Of a DNA stretch of 26,705 bases, positions 1 through 7,746 are shown in pieces. Position numbers and translations under genes: made by a program. This DNA comes from Pigoraptor vietnamica (taxonomy: Eukaryota; Opisthokonta; Filasterea): positions 1-26,705 of the forward strand of contig CALSCQ010001175.1 of the NCBI GenBank assembly GCA_943704525.1, read 5' to 3'. Below the pieces are notes generated by a model that searched no databases, was not told the origin of the DNA, and was given only the letters and a program-made list of their open reading frames with translations. The stretch's first letter is position 1. Each line of letters starts with the position of its first letter.

Positions 1-56
<56 letters not shown>
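1..56. repeat. (GA)n microsatellite
   Basis: Pure AG dinucleotide run starting at the window edge, so its true length is unknown. It probably lies in an intron or 5' flank of the phosphatase-like gene that follows. Confidence 0.95.
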
Positions 57-57
<1 letters not shown>

Positions 58-243
58 TCGGATCAGCTTAAGTCATAGACGTGTGTCCATCGACTCCACT
101 AAAGAGAGAGTGAAAGAAAGAGAATGTGTCTGCGTGTGTGTCTGTGTGTGCGTGCGTGCGTGTTTGCGTGCGCGTGCTATGCGAGTATGAGTGACATTGG
201 GGCAATTCTTTTTGCTTATTGCTTCGCATCCACTTGCCCACAG

Positions 244-1383
244 AATATGTCTTCGGAGAGAGGCCCAAGGCACCTCCCGGCGACCCCGACCCCGATACAC
301 AGGACGCCCTCGCAGAGGTTATCCCCGCCGCGCTTTACCTCTACGTCGACTCGGAAGCGCCGCCGTCGACCACTGCGCTCACGTCGGTGTGCGCAAAGGT
401 CGTCTTGCACCTGTCATCGCGCCCTTTGGCGCGCTTTTGCGGGAAAGAGTCCGCTGGGGACGAAGTCGAAGGAGAGGAAACAAGGGAGGAGGTACGCGAA
501 CGAACGGGCACAAACTCACAACGGCGTATGCGCGCATGCACTCACGCGCACATACGTGCGCTCTCTGACGTTGACTGTGTTTTTTACAGGTTTGCGGCGA
601 GATTGCGCTCGGTGGCAGCTCGTGCAAGTACGTGTGGATGCGACAGCCGCAGGCGAAGTCTGCGTCGGACTACGCGCGGATGTTTGCCCGCGCCTGCAGT
701 GAGATTGGTACGCTTTTTTTGTTGTTGTTATTGTGTGTGTGTGTGTGTGTGTGTATGTATTAAGCGCGAGTGCAAACGGATTCTGCTTGAGAATGTGTTC
801 ATCATAGTCTCTTTCCCTCCTTTCACTGCGTGCGTTTAAGCTCGTTCATGCGCGGTCTAACGCGTGCACGCGCGCAGACGCAAGCCACCGAAGAGACAGG
901 ACGGTCGTCGTGTGGGGTCCCAACGGCATGCTCACGTCGGCGGTCGCCGTCGCTGCCCTCATGTACTGCAGGGGACTTTCCCTTCGCGTCGCCTTTAGCC
1001 ATCTCCAGTGGCTGCGGCCGTTCGACGTGCCCAACTTCGGTGCGTATTATCGGGCACGTCCTGCACTGTGCTAGTCCTCTCGTGTGCAAGTAGGGCTGTG
1101 TCTATGCGCGTCTGCTGGTGTGTGTAAGTGGGAGTGTCCATAGGAATGACTGCCCTGCACCGCAGACGTTGCCTCGCACCTCCAGCGGCTCGAGATCAAG
1201 CTGTTACAAGAGGCCGGCGACCCATGCCAGCCCGTCTTCCTCGCCCAGTACGTGTGCGACACGCTCCCCGATTGGGACGTGGACGTGCAGGCGTTTATCC
1301 GAGCCCTCGCTACGACCGACTGCGACGTGGCGCGTGCGATGGACATTCTCATGGGACGGCACGAGGCCCCTTTGTCGACGTAA
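244..1383 (+). CDS. Dual-specificity-phosphatase-like pseudophosphatase, 5' incomplete, 4 visible exons
   Basis: Exons 244-491, 590-707, 878-1039 and 1166-1383 join in one frame (visible intron phases 0, 1, 1), and each intron is GT...AG. The first visible exon follows an acceptor at 241-243 and enters mid-codon. No in-frame ATG precedes it, so at least one upstream exon is missing. The product begins a DSP fold with AEVIPAALYLYVDSE (family pattern sEIlPgLyLg). Exon 3 holds the active-site region TVVVWGPNGMLTSAVAVAAL, aligning with the DSP signature HCxxGxxRS followed by the conserved helix and an RGLSLRVAFSHL segment. The nucleophile Cys is Gly, the phosphate-binding Arg is Thr, and the general-acid Asp region (VWMRQPQ) has no Asp. 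The fold is recognisable but catalysis is not expected; STYX is a known family member with the same Cys-to-Gly change. About 45 residues after the DSP core form a helical tail. The role is probably scaffolding or binding (inference). Confidence 0.7.
732..754. repeat. (GT)n tract in phosphatase-like intron
   Basis: Short GT microsatellite inside the 708-877 intron, soon after its donor. Confidence 0.9.
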
Positions 1384-1452
1384 CGGATCGTAACGCTTTG
1401 TGAGCACTTCACCGACGGTCGCTTTGTTCTCAACGCAGGCGCAAAGGTGCTC

Positions 1453-1516
1453 GTTGCTGACATATCGCTTTTTACTTATAGTGCGTTGCTGAAATATCGG
1501 TTTTTACTTATATAGT
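1453..1516. repeat. 32-bp tandem duplication between convergent genes
   Basis: Two adjacent copies, 1453-1484 and 1485-1516, share the pattern gttgctga-atatcg-tttttacttata with a few substitutions. They sit in the 231-bp spacer between two convergent genes (phosphatase-like and MFS), where both 3' ends must be formed. The TTTTTACTTATA part is the most T-rich stretch there. I see no AATAAA on either strand. Confidence 0.8.
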
Positions 1517-1614
1517 GTTTTGGGACTGGGCGCGAGAGGACGAACGCAGCGACGCAAGGCGATCATTAATAAGGATTAGCCGCCGTGAGGAGGCATGCCG
1601 TTCCCGGACACCAG

Positions 1615-3300
1615 CTACACCTCGACGGTTCCGGCGTGCTCCTCGATAAGCGCGGCTTCCTCTGCCGAGATGGCGCGCGAGCTCAGCCGCCGAAGCGCCG
1701 ACATTTGCGACAGCAGGAACACGGCGGCGATGACGACGAACCCCGTCGAACACCACGCGGCCGCGCCCGTCGCACCCGGGTACGTGTGGTCCAGAATGCG
1801 CGCGGGCTCCTTGTTGCCGCGGTCGATCGTGACGTCGAGAAAGCGGAAGGCCGTGTCGATCGACCCGCTAATGGCGACGCCGACCGACACGCCGAGCGTG
1901 CGCGCAACGGTCGCAAGGCCGCCCATCGACCCGTAGAGCATGGCGGGCGCGCACTCGATGATGCGGCGGTCGTTGGGTACCATGAAGAGAACGAGACCAA
2001 TGGCCATGAGGCTCGTCGACGTCCCCGTGAGCACGAACACGCGCGCGGAGGGGTACGATGCGGAGAAGTTGTGGCCGAGGAAGACGAGCCCGGCGCCGAG
2101 CAGCGCGAGGCCGATAAGCGTCTGCCACCGGCGTGCGAAGGCGAGGAAGCCCTGCGCGCACGTCTTGTGCGCTTCTGTCCCCTCCTTCGACGCGCTGTTG
2201 CCGGCGCTGTTGTTGAGCCAGCCCGAGACGAAGCTCATGGGGAACATGGCGACGGGATGGATCATGAGGAAGAGCCCCGCCGACGACTGCGACAGGCCCA
2301 GGTTGTGCTGCAGCCAGTTCGGGAGGAGGTAGTTGAGCACGCTGTAGCCCATGAACGCGAAGAGGCTCGCGAAGAGACCCGTCGCCGCCGTCACGCGCCG
2401 GTCGCGGGAGTCGCCAAACATCTGCGGCGGGAAGAGGGGCGCCTCGGCGGTGCGCTGCCGAAGAAAGAAGAGGACGGTCGTCAGCAGCGCCGTGCAACCG
2501 AGCGCGGACGTCGCGGCGACGAAGACGCTGCGCGTTTCAATGAAGTCGTCGCCAGAGGACGCGAAGGTGATGGTGAGAAGGAAGGCGGCGATGGCGATGG
2601 GAAGCAGCAGCGCGCTCACGAAGTCGATGCGGACGGCCTTGTCAGGCTGCGTCTTGGGCACAATGAAGAGCACCGCGAAGAAGCCCGCGACCGCAAAGGG
2701 GAGATTCACGTAGAAAATCGACGGCCACCCAAAGTGTTGGGTGAGGAGGCCGCCCACGCACGGCCCGAGTGCCATGGATATGGACATGACGGCCGCGTGC
2801 ATGCCGATAGCAGCGCCCGCGTGTTGCGGCTCCACGAAGAGGCGGATCAGCGCGAGTCCGTTGGCGCCCATCATCGCAGCACCGACGCCCTGCACGGCAC
2901 GCGCGGCGATGAGGACGGCTATCTGCGGTGCCACGGCGCACACGGTCGACGACACGGCGAAGATGGCCATCCCCGCGAGGAAGACGTTGCGCTTCGAGTA
3001 GCGATCGCCGATCTTTCCAAACGCCGGCAGAAGTGCCGTGTAAAACGCCATGTACGAAAGGAGCACCCACTGTGTCGCCGTCGTCGCCGCGTGCAGCTCG
3101 TTCTGAATTGTGTACAGGGACACCTGCACGATGGAGACGTCGAGACCCGACAGGAACACGCCCACGCCCACGGCGATCACTAGGCGTATGTAGGGGACGT
3201 AGACCGGCGACGGCGCAGCGGGCTTGAGGAGAGGGGTCGTCTCGCGTGCGTCGTCGGCATGGTTATCGAGCGACCGTCGTTCAATCTCGTCGCTGGCCAT
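1615..3300 (-). CDS. MFS transporter, DHA2 (EmrB/QacA-like, 14-TM) type
   Basis: Single-exon gene of 561 residues starting MASDEIERRS at 3300 and ending EHAGTVEV before TAG. DHA2 motifs appear in order: LDVSIVQVSLYTI (motif D1, residues 53-65), GKIGDRYSKRN (motif A loop, 95-105), RAVQGVGAAMM (motif B, 134-144) and MALGPCVGG (antiporter motif C, 176-184) followed by FGWPSIFYVNLP. Hydrophobic segments run to about residue 535, consistent with 14 helices. Known relatives export drugs by proton antiport; some fungal ones move basic amino acids into the vacuole. The cytosolic N-terminus carries ETTPLL, an acidic dileucine sorting motif, so vacuole/lysosome placement is plausible. Lack of introns and the bacterial-type family allow transfer as an origin, but this is unproved. 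The substrate is not predictable. Confidence 0.92.
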   Translation of the reverse strand: MASDEIERRSLDNHADDARETTPLLKPAAPSPVYVPYIRLVIAVGVGVFLSGLDVSIVQVSLYTIQNELHAATTATQWVLLSYMAFYTALLPAFGKIGDRYSKRNVFLAGMAIFAVSSTVCAVAPQIAVLIAARAVQGVGAAMMGANGLALIRLFVEPQHAGAAIGMHAAVMSISMALGPCVGGLLTQHFGWPSIFYVNLPFAVAGFFAVLFIVPKTQPDKAVRIDFVSALLLPIAIAAFLLTITFASSGDDFIETRSVFVAATSALGCTALLTTVLFFLRQRTAEAPLFPPQMFGDSRDRRVTAATGLFASLFAFMGYSVLNYLLPNWLQHNLGLSQSSAGLFLMIHPVAMFPMSFVSGWLNNSAGNSASKEGTEAHKTCAQGFLAFARRWQTLIGLALLGAGLVFLGHNFSASYPSARVFVLTGTSTSLMAIGLVLFMVPNDRRIIECAPAMLYGSMGGLATVARTLGVSVGVAISGSIDTAFRFLDVTIDRGNKEPARILDHTYPGATGAAAWCSTGFVVIAAVFLLSQMSALRRLSSRAISAEEAALIEEHAGTVEV

Positions 3301-3887
3301 GTTGAGGGCCGGTTATCGTTCTTGGCTGACTCGCGCGATTTGGAGGGTGCCGACTGTGTACGTCACGCAGATCCACGGCGGTCCGTTCTTCAGTCTCTAC
3401 TGACACCACTCGGGCCGTCCGATGTGAGACTTGCGCGCAAACACAACGCCAAAGTGCTTTTCCTACAGTGCGTGCGTGTGTTTCTTTGGTCAGAGTTAGT
3501 GGCACGTGGGGGGTACGAGCATAGCATAGCCGGCGTCACGAAGGCTTTGCGGGGTAACCGGCGGACCAATCATCGCCGTCGGATCAGTGCACGGTGCAAT
3601 TAAATGTAAGGTGGGGGTTAATTGCGATTAATTGAAAAATCGGGTGGGCGTAAGTTGCCGCTGTTACTGACAGCCCCCGGAGGTCAACGCTACAACGCAG
3701 TGATTCACCAGAGACAATCTAGACGATCGAACCGCCCTTCAACAACTAAAGGCAGCGCAATTTGAATACAATAAAGAATGTTTAGTGGATAAACCGCGAA
3801 ACGCATACGCAAGCGACTCTGACACACACACACAACTGACTGAGACAGTGCACGCAGATCGGCCAACGGCGCTTGCAAGGCTGCCGT
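3301..3887. other. Intergenic region upstream of MFS gene, downstream of methyltransferase gene
   Basis: No convincing ORF or RNA gene. The part next to 3301 is the presumed promoter and 5' UTR of the minus-strand transporter. The part near 3700-3887 is AT-richer and must hold the 3' end of the methyltransferase transcript. I see no AATAAA on the minus strand. Confidence 0.6.
3562..3573. promoter_or_regulatory. CCAAT box upstream of MFS transporter gene
   Basis: CGGACCAATCAT matches the NF-Y consensus RRCCAATSR completely. It lies about 265 bp upstream of the transporter ATG. CCAAT boxes act in either orientation. A five-base CCAAT is common by chance, so the flanking match and position are what support it. 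Confidence 0.4.
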
Positions 3888-4691
3888 TCACTCGTCCTTA
3901 ACGCACCACACTTGATATACGCTCATTCCGAACATAACAGATTCATCGGCCGCGAGCCGCCGAAGTGTGTCTGCGAGCGCCACAAGCTCCTCGCCCGTCG
4001 CAAGGCCGGCTTCCACCATCGCCGCCGCCGACTCGGTTATCGTCATGTCAATAACACGCTTGCCGTGGCCGCGAAGCATCGTCAAGTAGATGAGGTTCAC
4101 CTCCGGCGCACGCAGACCGACCGCCATAAAGTCGCGATGAAGCGAACGGCCAATAAAGGGATCTTGAGAACGGTGCTTGCTGAGTGCCTGCAACAGGTCG
4201 AGGTACCGCGTAAAGCTCTCGTGCTCGGGCTCGCAGAAGCGTTGGCGCATGTCGGGTTCCTCGGCGGCGACGACACCGCCCCGTTTCGTGATGCGCATCA
4301 TCTCGCGGAGAGCGCCGCGCGGGTCCTTCAGGTGGACGAGCACGAAGCGGCAGTAGGCAAAGTCGAGCGCTTCGTTGGGCAGCCCCGTGTCGTTCGCGGT
4401 GGCGCAGTGGAAGGTGATGTTCGAGAGTCCCTCGCGATCGGCGTTCTCGCGCGCGACGGCAAGTTGCGCCTCGCTCGAATCCACCGCAAACACGTGTCCG
4501 GACGGGCCCACGCGCCTTGCGAGCATGAGTGTGACGGTCCCGCTGCCGCAACCGATGTCGGCGACGATGGACCCACTGCGCACACCGGCGCTCTCGAAGA
4601 GGCGATCGGACGAAGGGCCGAACGCTTCGTTGAGGTACGCGAGGCGCTGCTTGCCCGCCTCTCCCGTCTGCAGCATGTAAGAGGGTGCCAT
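3888..4691 (-). CDS. Class I SAM-dependent methyltransferase
   Basis: Single exon, 267 residues, starting MAPSYMLQTG at 4691 and ending WCVKDE before TGA. Motif I, the glycine-rich SAM-binding loop VADIGCGSG, is at residues 43-51. The strand-2 acidic residue for the ribose is in HVFAVDSS (D71). Motif II/III follows as NDTGLPNEALDFAYCRFVLVH, then KRGGVVAAEEPD as the motif IV/strand-5 region. The N-terminal helix pattern (GKQRLAYLNEAFGPSSDRLF) resembles small-molecule methyltransferases of bacterial type (UbiE/ArsM-like superfamily). The acceptor substrate cannot be told; I see no targeting signal. It is divergent from the lyase-hydratase gene and shares its 616-bp promoter region. Intronless, unlike several neighbours. 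Confidence 0.9.
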   Translation of the reverse strand: MAPSYMLQTGEAGKQRLAYLNEAFGPSSDRLFESAGVRSGSIVADIGCGSGTVTLMLARRVGPSGHVFAVDSSEAQLAVARENADREGLSNITFHCATANDTGLPNEALDFAYCRFVLVHLKDPRGALREMMRITKRGGVVAAEEPDMRQRFCEPEHESFTRYLDLLQALSKHRSQDPFIGRSLHRDFMAVGLRAPEVNLIYLTMLRGHGKRVIDMTITESAAAMVEAGLATGEELVALADTLRRLAADESVMFGMSVYQVWCVKDE

Positions 4692-4825
4692 TTTCCGGAA
4701 TGCAGTCTCTGAGTGGAGTGGAGATTGGCCAAATTCAGCCGGTGTCTGGCGTTGATATCTGAAGTCGCAAGATCGGTCGAAGAGCGCGTGCCGTTCGTAC
4801 TGCCACGTGCGCGCGGTGTGCGAGC

Positions 4826-4887
4826 ATGTGTGTGTGAGTGTGTAAGTATGTATGTGTGTGTGTGTGCGTGTGTGTGTGTGTGTGTGC
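4826..4887. repeat. (GT)n-rich tract in divergent promoter
   Basis: Interrupted GT repeat between the divergent methyltransferase and lyase-hydratase genes. It is the antisense counterpart of the CA tract at 5122-5156 in the same spacer. Confidence 0.9.
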
Positions 4888-4924
4888 CAAAGTGCAGTCC
4901 ATTAATTGCCTGGGCCATCCAGCA

Positions 4925-5035
4925 CACCAATCAGCGTGCGCCGTTAGGACAACAGAACACCTTTGCTCGCACGCGATTGGTGGATTTGACTGACCCAAAG
5001 TGAACCCTTTGCCACACAGTCGCTCGCCATTGGTC
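4925..5035. promoter_or_regulatory. Triple CCAAT-box cluster in a divergent promoter
   Basis: Three NF-Y-type sites within about 110 bp: CCAATCAGC at 4927-4935 (forward), GATTGG at 4975-4980 (reverse) and CCATTGG at 5027-5033 (reverse; reads GACCAATGG, a full RRCCAATSR match). They sit midway between the divergent starts at 4691 and 5308, as in many bidirectional promoters. No TATA box is obvious. Confidence 0.5.
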
Positions 5036-5118
5036 CGCCGATAACTGTCAATGCCGTTAATTCTCACATTCACTGCGCGCCCACGCGAACGCACATGGCA
5101 CACAGACTGCAGGCACGC

Positions 5119-5121
<3 letters not shown>

Positions 5122-5156
<35 letters not shown>
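5122..5156. repeat. (CA)n microsatellite
   Basis: Near-pure CA run 150 bp upstream of the lyase-hydratase start. The reading frame is open through it from an upstream ATG at 5095, but the encoded THTHTH run is repeat-derived, so that ATG is not taken as the start. Confidence 0.95.
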
Positions 5157-5157
<1 letters not shown>

Positions 5158-5307
5158 CACACGCGCGCACATGGCGGCTTCAATGCACGCAATCTCACCC
5201 CAAACGGTTCAATTAAGCGCTCAGTACACATCCGAATACCAACGACTTCAACAGCCGGCAAATCTCCGCCGCCCGCAGTGATAACTCTGTGTTGTCACGC
5301 GATCAAG

Positions 5308-7746
5308 ATGCAGACCTGTGCCTCGCTCATCCGCCGCGCGCGGACGATCGTGCCCCGCACTGCGTCGTCGTGCGTTCGCAACCACACTCACACAAGGCAG
5401 ACGACCGGACGCGTGCGCCTTCCCTACGCACTCCAAGGCGCGTCGAGAGGGATCGCGACGCTGAGCGAGACGGTGACTCCTCAGCCGCCCGCCGCAACGA
5501 TCGGCGCACATCAGCAAGTCCGCAAGTCCCACGCGCTCGCGCTTCAACAGGACGACTATGAACTGCCCGATATCATGAAGATCGACGGCGCCGTCCCCAA
5601 CATCCCCCCGGCCATGCGCACCCTCCTCTTCGTCCCGGCGCACGCGATGGCCAAGGGCGTCGCGAGCGGTCCGGACGCCATCGTGCTCGACATGGAGGAC
5701 GCGATCGCATTTCACAAGAAGAAGGAGGTGCGCGCGGCGACAAAGGCGACCATTCTGCGCCTCTACGAGGAGCGCACGACGCAGGACGCCGACGCACAGC
5801 CGGTCTTCGTGCGCATCAACAGCCTGGAGCACATGAAGGAGCTCGAGGCGGACATCCACGAGCTCGTCGCCGACCTCCCCCCGGGCGCCCTCCACGGCCT
5901 CATGCTGCCGAAGGTGCGACACGTTCAGGACATGGAGGCGTTCGAGCGCCTGGTCGTCCACGCAGAGCGCCACGCGGGCATTTCCCAGGGCCACGGTCTC
6001 CGCTTCCTGCCTCTTATTGAGACGGCGTCGGGTCTAATGAACGCTGCCGACATCGCCTCGTACTCGCCGCGCAACCTTGCCCTCGTGCTGGGCCACGCCG
6101 ACCTCACGACGGACCTGAAGGCGACGCCGTCGGAAGAGATGCTCCTGCACGCGCGCAGCGTCGTTGTCGCGGCCGCACGCAGTGCGGGCATCTCGCCCAT
6201 CGACACGCCCTGCTTCACGCTCGACGACAAGATTGCGATGGAAGCCGACAGCAAGACGGCGCGGTCCCTCGGGTTCGACGGGAAGCTCGTGCTGCACCCC
6301 TCCCAGGTCGCCATCACGCAGCTCGCGTTCCTCCCTTCCTCGCAGGAGGTCAAGTGGGCCGAGGGTGTGCTCGGCGGGCTCAAGTGCACGGCGGCGCCCG
6401 TCCCCACCGCCGGCGCCGTGTCGTCGGACGGTACGGCACTGCCGAGCGTGTGCGTCGTCGACGGCGTGCTCGCGGGACCTCCCATGCTTGCGAAGGCGCG
6501 CTCGATCGTACAGCGCATGCGCCGGCCCGTGCGGAGGACGAGCAACGCGAGCGGGGTCGCAAAGCCCGTGCTGCCCGTGCTCCCGTCGTACGGACTCAAC
6601 CTCTCCACCGTGCACGAGGGACAGACGATCGAGTCTCCGCTCGAGATTACTATCACGGACGCGTTCAAGACGACGTGGATGTCGTCGTTCTTCGAGCCCG
6701 CGCGCCTCTTCACGTCCGACGCCGCCGCGGGGGCCATGGGGCTGCAGCGGGGGAGCCCCGTGCCGTGGACGATTCCGGCGACGCTGAGCATTACGATGAG
6801 CATCATCAAGTTTAGCGAGAACGCGATCGTCTACCTGGGCATGCACAACGTTAAGATGACGCGCCCCGTCCACGTCGGCGACACGCTGCGCAACACGGTC
6901 AAGATCCTCGCGTACCGCAACACGCGCTGCGGAAAGGCGTCCGTCGTCACGTCCCGGCACGAGCTCGTCGACAACACCGGCGCCGTCGTGTGCTCGTCCG
7001 TCAAGAATACAATGTTCAAGCCGATCCCCGGCCTTGGGAAGGGCGAGAGCGTCGGCACGGTCGAGCCTGTCGAGAGCGCGACCAACGCGTGGATGGCAGC
7101 GCCGGCTGCGGACGGTCCGTTCGGGTGGATGCTGCGTGTGAAGCGCAACATTGTCGACGACATGCGTCCGCCGTTTGAGCTCAAGGCGGGGCTGACGATG
7201 GTGCACCGCGTCGTGAAGATCTTCGGTGACGCCGAGCACCGCACGCTCATCAACCTCATGCGAGTGACGAACGCGCACAACCAGAACACGCTGCAGTTCA
7301 CGCCGTCGCAGCTGCTCATTGCCGGGCCTATCGCCATCTCGGGCGTCCTGAGCAACGCGGGTCAGGACCTCGGCGTGCCACTCGCGGAGATGATTCACTC
7401 AACGCAGCAGATCAACAAGCTCAACGTCCACGACGTCCTCGTGTCGGCCACGCACGTCGTCTCGGTCGAGCCGGCGCCATGGAACCCGGAGCTCGAGGTC
7501 GTGCGCGCGATCACGTACGGCATCAAGAACATCGACACGTACGACCTCCTGCGAATTGGCCTTCCCCCGGCCATGTTCGAGTCGCCGGACGCCGTTCTCA
7601 CTCCGAAGGAGTTTGAGGAGCAGTGCCTGTCCACGTGCCCGCAGCTGTACCACAAGGTCGTCGCGCGCATACACCGGACGTTCGTACGGCCGCGGCCGTC
7701 GGAGGTGAAGGACGCCGCCGACGTTCGCCTTGTCGCCGCCGAGTGA
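5308..7746 (+). CDS. Mitochondrial CitE-type CoA-ester lyase fused to double-hotdog MaoC-type hydratase
   Basis: Single exon, 812 residues from ATG 5308; the in-frame upstream ATG at 5095 lies before a CA microsatellite. Residues 1-50 (MQTCASLIRRARTIVPRT...) are Arg/Ser-rich without acids, a mitochondrial presequence. Residues about 103-345 are an HpcH/HpaI-CitE lyase: TLLFVPAH, VLDMEDAI (metal ligand E130), VRINS (R169), LPLIET (E238), GHADLTTD (D265), KLVLHPSQV. Residues about 428-571 form a MaoC-like hotdog with RPVHVGDTLRN. A second hotdog half covers about 625-745. This matches mesaconyl/itaconyl-CoA hydratase plus citramalyl-CoA or methylmalyl-CoA lyase activities, which act consecutively. 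The fused enzyme could hydrate an enoyl-CoA and cleave the hydroxyacyl-CoA to acetyl-CoA and pyruvate (inference). The usual hotdog D-x4-H pair is not clear. Confidence 0.85.
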   Translation: MQTCASLIRRARTIVPRTASSCVRNHTHTRQTTGRVRLPYALQGASRGIATLSETVTPQPPAATIGAHQQVRKSHALALQQDDYELPDIMKIDGAVPNIPPAMRTLLFVPAHAMAKGVASGPDAIVLDMEDAIAFHKKKEVRAATKATILRLYEERTTQDADAQPVFVRINSLEHMKELEADIHELVADLPPGALHGLMLPKVRHVQDMEAFERLVVHAERHAGISQGHGLRFLPLIETASGLMNAADIASYSPRNLALVLGHADLTTDLKATPSEEMLLHARSVVVAAARSAGISPIDTPCFTLDDKIAMEADSKTARSLGFDGKLVLHPSQVAITQLAFLPSSQEVKWAEGVLGGLKCTAAPVPTAGAVSSDGTALPSVCVVDGVLAGPPMLAKARSIVQRMRRPVRRTSNASGVAKPVLPVLPSYGLNLSTVHEGQTIESPLEITITDAFKTTWMSSFFEPARLFTSDAAAGAMGLQRGSPVPWTIPATLSITMSIIKFSENAIVYLGMHNVKMTRPVHVGDTLRNTVKILAYRNTRCGKASVVTSRHELVDNTGAVVCSSVKNTMFKPIPGLGKGESVGTVEPVESATNAWMAAPAADGPFGWMLRVKRNIVDDMRPPFELKAGLTMVHRVVKIFGDAEHRTLINLMRVTNAHNQNTLQFTPSQLLIAGPIAISGVLSNAGQDLGVPLAEMIHSTQQINKLNVHDVLVSATHVVSVEPAPWNPELEVVRAITYGIKNIDTYDLLRIGLPPAMFESPDAVLTPKEFEEQCLSTCPQLYHKVVARIHRTFVRPRPSEVKDAADVRLVAAE

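Noticed and set aside
1585-3183. 532-residue open frame antisense to the MFS transporter gene
   Set aside because: Composition is Arg/Glu/His/Asp-rich nonsense from GC-rich codon bias, with no domain. The opposite strand encodes a clear MFS protein.
5095-5307. Upstream in-frame ATG extending the lyase-hydratase by 71 residues
   Set aside because: The extension runs through a CA microsatellite. ATG 5308 starts a textbook mitochondrial presequence in a good context.
6034-7398. 454-residue antisense frame opposite the lyase-hydratase
   Set aside because: Shadow of GC-rich coding DNA; no recognisable motif, while the plus strand has conserved domains.
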